A stretch of 45,719 nt of DNA from Desulfobulbaceae bacterium. Lineage in GTDB: Bacteria; Desulfobacterota; Desulfobulbia; Desulfobulbales; SURF-16. The notes below the pieces were generated by a model, which did no database searches, was not told the origin of the DNA, and saw nothing but the letters and a program-made list of their open reading frames with translations. The position numbers were made by a program, and so were the translations under genes. Location of the stretch: positions 1-45,719 of the forward strand of contig JAHLLM010000043.1 of the NCBI GenBank assembly GCA_020444175.1, read 5' to 3'. How positions within the stretch are numbered: the first letter of the stretch is position 1; every line of letters begins with the position of its first letter. Shown piece after piece: positions 41,178 to 45,719 of this stretch.

Positions 41178-42818
41178 ATGGCAACAACGACAAAGAAAAA
41201 AATGGTGCAGTGGGATCCTGCCGACGTAAAAGCGGAGCTTCTTTCGAAGTATCCCCCAAAGGTAGCCCGCAAACGCGCCAAACAGATAATGATCAACGAG
41301 GCCCTGGAGAATGAAACTCCACAGATTTCGGCCAATGTACGAACCACTCCAGGCATCATCACCATGCGCGGCTGTACATATGCAGGCTGCAAAGGCGTTA
41401 TCATGGGTCCGACCCGTGATATCGTCAACCTTGTCCACGGCCCAATCGGCTGTAGCTTTTACGCCTGGCTGACCAGGCGTAATCAGACAGATGCAGGAGA
41501 TGACGGTGCAAACTTCATGAATTACTGCTTTTCTACGGATATGCAGGATTCAGATATCATTTTCGGAGGAGAAAAAAAACTGAAACAGGCCATTCAGGAG
41601 GCCTATGACCTGTTCCATCCGAAATCAATTGCTGTCTTTGCCACCTGTCCTGTTGGACTTATCGGCGACGATATCCATACGGTTTCAAAACAGATGAAAG
41701 AAAAATTCGGCGATTGCAACGTCTACGCCTTCAGTTGCGAGGGCTACAAAGGTGTCAGCCAGTCTGCAGGACACCACATCGCCAACAACCAGGTCTTCAG
41801 ACACATTGTCGGCGAAAACGACGAGGTCAAGCCGGGGAAATACAAAATCAACCTGCTTGGTGAATACAATATTGGCGGCGACGGATTTGAGATCGACCGT
41901 ATCTTTAAAAAATGCGGTATCACCAATATTGCAACCTTTTCAGGAAACTCCACCTATGATCAGTTTGCTTCAGCCCACACCGCCGATCTGAACGCGGTCA
42001 TGTGCCATCGCTCCATTAACTATGTGGCCGACATGCTGGAAACCAAATACGGTATCCCGTGGATCAAAGTGAACTTCATCGGTGCCGACTCGACGGCCAA
42101 GTCCCTCCGCAAGATCGCCCAGTACTTTGACGATCAGGAATTGACTGCCAAAGTAGAAGAAGTCATTGCCGAGGAGATGCCTGAAGTTGAGGCCTCAAGA
42201 GCGGATGTTATGCCCAGAACTGAAGGCAAAACCGCCATGATGTTTGTCGGTGGTTCCCGTGCCCATCATTATCAGGATCTTTTTAACGAAATGGGTATGA
42301 AGACGATTTCAGCAGGCTATGAATTTGCCCACCGCGACGACTATGAGGGACGCCAAGTTCTTCCCACTCTCAAGGTAGATGCCGACAGCCGCAACATTGA
42401 AGAGATCGAAGTGGAAGCTGATGAAACTCGCTATAGCCCGCGCAAGACACCGGAAGAACTGCAGGCCCTTGAAGATGCGGGATTGAAGTTCAAACATTAC
42501 GATGGTCTGGCTCCCGACATGCAGAACGGAACTCTTATCATCGACGACCTCAATCAGTACGAGGCTGAAAAACTTGTGGAACTCATGAAGCCGGATATTT
42601 TCTGCGCCGGTATCAAGGAAAAATTTTCCATCCAGAAGCTTGGCGTGCCCATGAAGCAGCTTCACAGCTACGACTCTGGCGGCCCATACGCCGGCTTCAA
42701 GGGAGCAATTAATTTTTATAATGAAATTGATCGCCTTGTGAACAGCCGAGTCTGGAGCTACATGAAGGCTCCATGGCAGGAAAACCCACAACTTTCAGCC
42801 ACTTACGGCTGGGAATAA
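41178..42818 (+). CDS. nifD: Nitrogenase molybdenum-iron protein alpha chain
   Basis: This 546-residue subunit holds FeMo-co. P-cluster ligands are C66 (MRGCTYAG), C92 (GPIGCSFY) and C157 (FATCPVGLIGDD). FeMo-co ligands are C276 (AVMCHRSINY) and H496 (LHSYD, equivalent to Azotobacter His442). The active-site Q/H pair is in GVSQSAGHHIAN, and the arginines in WLTRRNQ and GGSRAHH are kept. An insertion of about 50 residues (DADSRNIEEIEVEADE...) makes it longer than the Azotobacter protein, as in Clostridium and archaeal types. The ligand set argues for a Mo enzyme and against AnfD or VnfD, and no nifG-like delta gene (anfG/vnfG) is present. Confidence 0.98.
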   Translation: MATTTKKKMVQWDPADVKAELLSKYPPKVARKRAKQIMINEALENETPQISANVRTTPGIITMRGCTYAGCKGVIMGPTRDIVNLVHGPIGCSFYAWLTRRNQTDAGDDGANFMNYCFSTDMQDSDIIFGGEKKLKQAIQEAYDLFHPKSIAVFATCPVGLIGDDIHTVSKQMKEKFGDCNVYAFSCEGYKGVSQSAGHHIANNQVFRHIVGENDEVKPGKYKINLLGEYNIGGDGFEIDRIFKKCGITNIATFSGNSTYDQFASAHTADLNAVMCHRSINYVADMLETKYGIPWIKVNFIGADSTAKSLRKIAQYFDDQELTAKVEEVIAEEMPEVEASRADVMPRTEGKTAMMFVGGSRAHHYQDLFNEMGMKTISAGYEFAHRDDYEGRQVLPTLKVDADSRNIEEIEVEADETRYSPRKTPEELQALEDAGLKFKHYDGLAPDMQNGTLIIDDLNQYEAEKLVELMKPDIFCAGIKEKFSIQKLGVPMKQLHSYDSGGPYAGFKGAINFYNEIDRLVNSRVWSYMKAPWQENPQLSATYGWE

Positions 42819-42843
42819 ACCATTTGAACAAAGTCTGGAGTAC

Positions 42844-42886
42844 GGCATTTGCAGTGGGTGGTTTACCAACCCCCACTTCAAATGCC
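42844..42886 (+). repeat. Strong hairpin between nifD and nifK
   Basis: GGCATTTG (42844-42851) pairs with CAAATGCC (42879-42886). After a single mismatch, AGTGGG (42853-42858) pairs with CCCACT (42872-42877). The loop is about 13 nt. No T tract follows, so it is a candidate processing or stability element adjusting NifD:NifK output. Confidence 0.8.
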
Positions 42887-42930
42887 CGGCTCGCAACTTC
42901 ACATAGAGAGTGAATAAAAGAGGCAAAAAA

Positions 42931-44304
42931 ATGTTACTACGACATACACCCAAGGAAATTACCGAGCGTAGCGCCTTGACCATTAATCCGGCCAAGACCT
43001 GCCAGCCCATCGGTGCCATGTATGCATCTTTGGGCATCCACGGATGCCTGCCCCACAGCCATGGCTCCCAGGGTTGCTGCGCTTACCACAGAAGTACGCT
43101 GACCCGGCACTACAAAGAGCCGATTTCAGCGGCAACCAGCTCATTTACGGAAGGCGCTTCTGTTTTCGGCGGCTCTGCGAACATGATGCAGGCCATTACC
43201 AATATTTTTACGGTTTATGATCCCGAGATCATAGCCGTTCATACCACCTGTCTCTCTGAAACAATCGGAGATGACCTGAAGCAGATTAAAAAGAAGGCCC
43301 AGAAGGAAGGCAAAATTCCTGAAGGCAAAGATATGATCAGTGCCTCCACCCCGAGTTACGTGGGTTCCCATGTAACCGGATTCTCCAACATGGTTACATC
43401 CATGGCCGGACTTGCGGAGAGCACCGGTAAAAAGAACGGCAAGGTGAATATCATTCCCGGCTGGGTCGAACCCTGCGACATGGAAGAGATCAAGCGCGTT
43501 TCCAAATTGATAGGCGTCAAATCAATTGTTTTTCCGGACACATCCGGAGTACTGAATGGCCCTCTTTCCGGTGAGTACAAAATGTTTCCGGAAGGGGGAA
43601 CGACCGTTGCCGAGCTCAAATCAAGCGGGGATTCCACCGGAACCCTGGCTCTTGGCGAATGGTGTTCTGCAGATGCAGCCCGATTCCTTGACAAAACGCA
43701 TAAGGTCCCCTGCAAGGTCCTTGATATGCCTTTCGGCCTCAAGGCCACTGACCGCTTCATCGATGCGCTTCGCACCATTGCCGGGGTCACGGTTCCTGAT
43801 GAGTTAGCCAATGAACGCGGACAGCTTGTGGATCTTATTTCAGATATGCATCAGTACCTTTACCACAAGAAAGTGGCACTGGTCGGTGATCCTGATCAGC
43901 TGATCAGTATGACCGAATTCCTGGTCTCCATTGATATGTGTCCTGTTCATATTGTTACCGGCACAATGGGCAAAAAATTTGAAAAACGCATCAGGGAAAT
44001 CACCAAGGATATGCCGTTTGAGGTCAATGTTAAAGCAAAAGGCGACATGTTCCTCCTGCATCAGTGGATCAAAAACGAGCCCGTGGATCTCATCATCGGC
44101 AATACCTACTGCAAGTACATTGCCCGCGATGAAGACATTCCATATGTACGCTGGGGATTTCCAATTCTTGACCGCCAGGGGCATCAGTATTTCCCCACTG
44201 TCTGCTACAAGGGCGGCCTCAGACTCCTGGAAAAAATTCTGGGTGTCATAATGGACCGCCAAGACAGGGACGCGACAGAGCAGAAATTCGAACTTGTTCT
44301 TTAA
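42931..44304 (+). CDS. nifK: Nitrogenase molybdenum-iron protein beta chain
   Basis: This 457-residue subunit shares the P-cluster with NifD. C24 (TCQPIGAM), C49 (GSQGCCAYH) and C107 (VHTTCLSETIGDD) are the ligands, and the EGASVFGG and VNIIPGW regions are typical. The N-terminus is short compared with the 520-residue Azotobacter type, as in anaerobes. I chose ATG 42931, preceded by AGAGG; the GTG at 42910 would add seven residues that include the ribosome site. The gap to nifD is 112 nt. Confidence 0.97.
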   Translation: MLLRHTPKEITERSALTINPAKTCQPIGAMYASLGIHGCLPHSHGSQGCCAYHRSTLTRHYKEPISAATSSFTEGASVFGGSANMMQAITNIFTVYDPEIIAVHTTCLSETIGDDLKQIKKKAQKEGKIPEGKDMISASTPSYVGSHVTGFSNMVTSMAGLAESTGKKNGKVNIIPGWVEPCDMEEIKRVSKLIGVKSIVFPDTSGVLNGPLSGEYKMFPEGGTTVAELKSSGDSTGTLALGEWCSADAARFLDKTHKVPCKVLDMPFGLKATDRFIDALRTIAGVTVPDELANERGQLVDLISDMHQYLYHKKVALVGDPDQLISMTEFLVSIDMCPVHIVTGTMGKKFEKRIREITKDMPFEVNVKAKGDMFLLHQWIKNEPVDLIIGNTYCKYIARDEDIPYVRWGFPILDRQGHQYFPTVCYKGGLRLLEKILGVIMDRQDRDATEQKFELVL

Positions 44305-44340
44305 AAAAGCACAGTTCCATTAAAGCAACGTGATTTCAGT

Positions 44341-44410
44341 GCCACGGAAACCAAGGAACACATGGAATTTTTTTCCTTAAATTTCTTTGTTCTTCCAAGG
44401 TCTCCGTGGC
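44341..44410. repeat. Inverted repeat between nifK and the NifB-like gene
   Basis: The left arm from 44341 (gccacggaaacc...ggaa) and the complement of the right arm ending at 44410 (gccacggagacc...ggaa) agree at 15 of the first 18 positions. They flank an AT-rich centre. It resembles the CCACGGAGA/CACAGAG group of intergenic repeats and could stabilise the nifK 3' end or reduce read-through. Confidence 0.65.
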
Positions 44411-44461
44411 CCAACCCATAAATCAACGTCATTCATTCAACACTTAAAAAGAAGAAAAGCC

Positions 44462-45646
44462 ATGAAAGTCGTGCCTATCTCAACAGCTCGTAATTATTCG
44501 GGAATCGCTGCCTGCAAGCAGATGGGGCGGCTTCATCTTCCAGTGGCCCCACGCGCAAATTACAGAATCCGCTTTTCTTCCACAGAAAAATCCCCTCTGG
44601 CCATGATGCCCGAAGAGGCCCTGGTCTGGCTGGACAGCATAATTAAACAGAATATCAATGTTGAAATGGTTTGCATCAACGGTCCGGGAGACCCTCTTTC
44701 ACATCTGGAATCAACCGAAAAGACGCTGGAACTGGTACGCGCCAAGTACCCGGAAATGCTTCTGTGCATCACAACAGCGGGACTGAGCGGAGAAGAGCAC
44801 GTTGCAATGCTGGCTGAAAAAGGCGTTGCCCACGCCAATCTGCTTGTGGAAGCGGTTGACCCGGAGATAGCTAAAAAAATCTATGCCTGGATACGACCCG
44901 GCACAAAAACAATTCCATTAGCCAAAGCCGTTACCCTTCTCACGTCTGAACAGAAAAAAACAGTAACAGCATTCAAAAATGCAGGGATAAAAGTACAGAT
45001 CTGCACGACAATTTATCCGGGATACAATGACACCCATGTCGAGGAGATTGCCAGGACAATGGCCGACCTCGGCGCGGACTCCATGAGTTTGACTCCCTAC
45101 AAAAAGCCCATTGACGGCGAGTGCGAGCCTTCCCTTTCAGAGCCAAGCATTGAAGCAATGATCGGCTTAAGCAATATCGCATCCCGCTATATTAAAATAG
45201 AAAAAAAATTCGAAGAGCAGCCAAGCGCCCCCCTGAAGGAATCTTCCTGCGGAGGATGCTGCAGCCCTTCACCAATGGATCATCTCCCCAAACCCACGAA
45301 AGAGAGACCCAATGTTGCCGTTGTCAGCTCGAACGGCATGGATATCGATCTCCATCTCGGGCAAGCCATAAAGGCCCTGATTTACGGCCCCCGCGAAGAC
45401 GGCCTCGCCTGCCTGCTTGGAACTCGATTTCTTCCTGAACCCGGAGGCGGAAACACGCGGTGGGAAACCTTAGCCGACACGTTACAGGACTGCTTTGTCC
45501 TGCTTGCCGCCAGTGCGGGAGAGACCCCGAAAAAAATTCTCAGCGAAAAAGGCATCAGGATCATTATTACTGATGACAATGTGGAAGGAACCGTCGATGT
45601 GCTCTACGGCGGCGGCAAAAAGCAGAAAAAGGCACGAAACAAATAA
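44462..45646 (+). CDS. NifB-like protein lacking the radical-SAM cysteine motif, with NifX-like C-terminal domain
   Basis: This protein of 394 residues follows NifB over its whole length. GRLHLPVAPR (22-31), NGPGDPLSHLESTEKTLELVRAKYP, LLCITTAGL, VDPEIAKKIYAWIRPG and YPGYNDTHVEEIA follow the NifB scaffold. A NifX/NafY-type domain follows (about 285-385; VAVVSSNGMDIDLHLGQA...PGGGNTRWETLADTLQDC). However, where NifB has VAPRCNIQCNFC, this protein has VAPRANYRIRFS: A32, I36 and S39 replace all three [4Fe-4S] cysteines. A linker C-G-G-C-C cluster (SCGGCCSPS, about 261-269) remains. It therefore cannot bind the SAM cluster in the normal way. It may carry or insert a cofactor precursor. I chose ATG 44462; the longer frame from 44387 runs through the repeat. 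A true nifB should exist elsewhere. Confidence 0.9.
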   Translation: MKVVPISTARNYSGIAACKQMGRLHLPVAPRANYRIRFSSTEKSPLAMMPEEALVWLDSIIKQNINVEMVCINGPGDPLSHLESTEKTLELVRAKYPEMLLCITTAGLSGEEHVAMLAEKGVAHANLLVEAVDPEIAKKIYAWIRPGTKTIPLAKAVTLLTSEQKKTVTAFKNAGIKVQICTTIYPGYNDTHVEEIARTMADLGADSMSLTPYKKPIDGECEPSLSEPSIEAMIGLSNIASRYIKIEKKFEEQPSAPLKESSCGGCCSPSPMDHLPKPTKERPNVAVVSSNGMDIDLHLGQAIKALIYGPREDGLACLLGTRFLPEPGGGNTRWETLADTLQDCFVLLAASAGETPKKILSEKGIRIIITDDNVEGTVDVLYGGGKKQKKARNK

Positions 45647-45719
45647 AACATAACACTTACGTATCTTATAGTTGTTCCAAAAGGAAAAAGTAAATGATTA
45701 CTGTTTAAAATTATAAGAA
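45647..45719. other. Window end after the NifB-like gene
   Basis: The last 73 nt are AT-rich. An ATG at about 45694 after AAGGAAAAAG reads only four codons before TAA, so no further gene start is supported here. Confidence 0.4.

Noticed and set aside
42673-42715. Apparent loss of the FeMo-co histidine in NifD (GPYAGF where Azotobacter has GPYHGF)
   Set aside because: That histidine corresponds to His451. The ligand His442 precedes W444 in HSWDY, and here the equivalent LHSYD keeps it (H496).

Overview
The window looks like the chromosome of an anaerobic, diazotrophic Gram-negative bacterium of the Desulfobacterota, probably near the Desulfobulbales. This is inferred from gene content and not from a database match. 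The support is: a nifH-nifI1-nifI2-nifD-nifK order with a long, Clostridium/archaeal-type NifD; an lptA-lptB-rpoN-ptsN-rapZ block (Gram-negative envelope); minus-strand arginine and lysine blocks; and sensor kinases and secreted proteins typical of that phylum.

Layout. (1) 1-2400 is an AT-rich accessory strip. It holds a RelE/HigB-type toxin broken by a 14-bp tandem duplication, a tmRNA/tRNA-like 3' scar, a secreted orphan protein flanked by imperfect inverted repeats, and a lipoprotein intradiol dioxygenase. It lies on the 3' side of a tRNA-Leu(CAA) gene (2636-2722, minus), a common island position. (2) 2969-17708 is almost entirely minus strand. Read from 17708 downwards it gives argB-argD-argF-argG-argH, an FN3 lipoprotein, lysA-dapF-dapA-dapB, folK, a YHS protein, a fructose-6-phosphate aldolase/transaldolase, a lytic transglycosylase, pgsA and a RelE-like protein. 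Several intergenic gaps carry hairpins or MITE-like repeats. (3) 18229-22719 (plus) is lptA-lptB-rpoN-ptsN-rapZ; hpf, often found between rpoN and ptsN, is absent. (4) 22975-27948 (plus) holds a secreted FG-GAP protein and a multi-PAS membrane histidine kinase. (5) 27984-45646 is a nitrogen region: divergent amt and glnB-amt-porin units with sigma-54 promoters, a GATase with a degenerate triad, two unrecognised genes tightly packed with a nifV-like homocitrate synthase gene, two small minus-strand genes, nifA, then nifH-nifI1-nifI2-nifD-nifK and a NifB-like gene.

How it works together. RpoN, encoded in the window, would serve the sigma-54 promoters seen upstream of amt, glnB, nifH and possibly nifA. 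NifA would bind the TGT-N10-ACA site between nifA and nifH. NifI1/NifI2 would switch dinitrogenase off by direct binding when fixed nitrogen appears, while GlnB/Amt handle ammonium uptake and sensing. NifV supplies homocitrate for FeMo-co. nifE, nifN and a canonical nifB are not in the window.

The most unusual item is the last gene (44462-45646). It has the NifB radical-SAM scaffold and NifX-like tail, but all three cysteines of the CxxxCxxC cluster motif are replaced (Ala, Ile, Ser). It is therefore probably not a radical-SAM enzyme, and may be a repurposed cofactor carrier or scaffold. The two unknown genes packed against nifV and the triad-less GATase are the next best candidates for undescribed biology.
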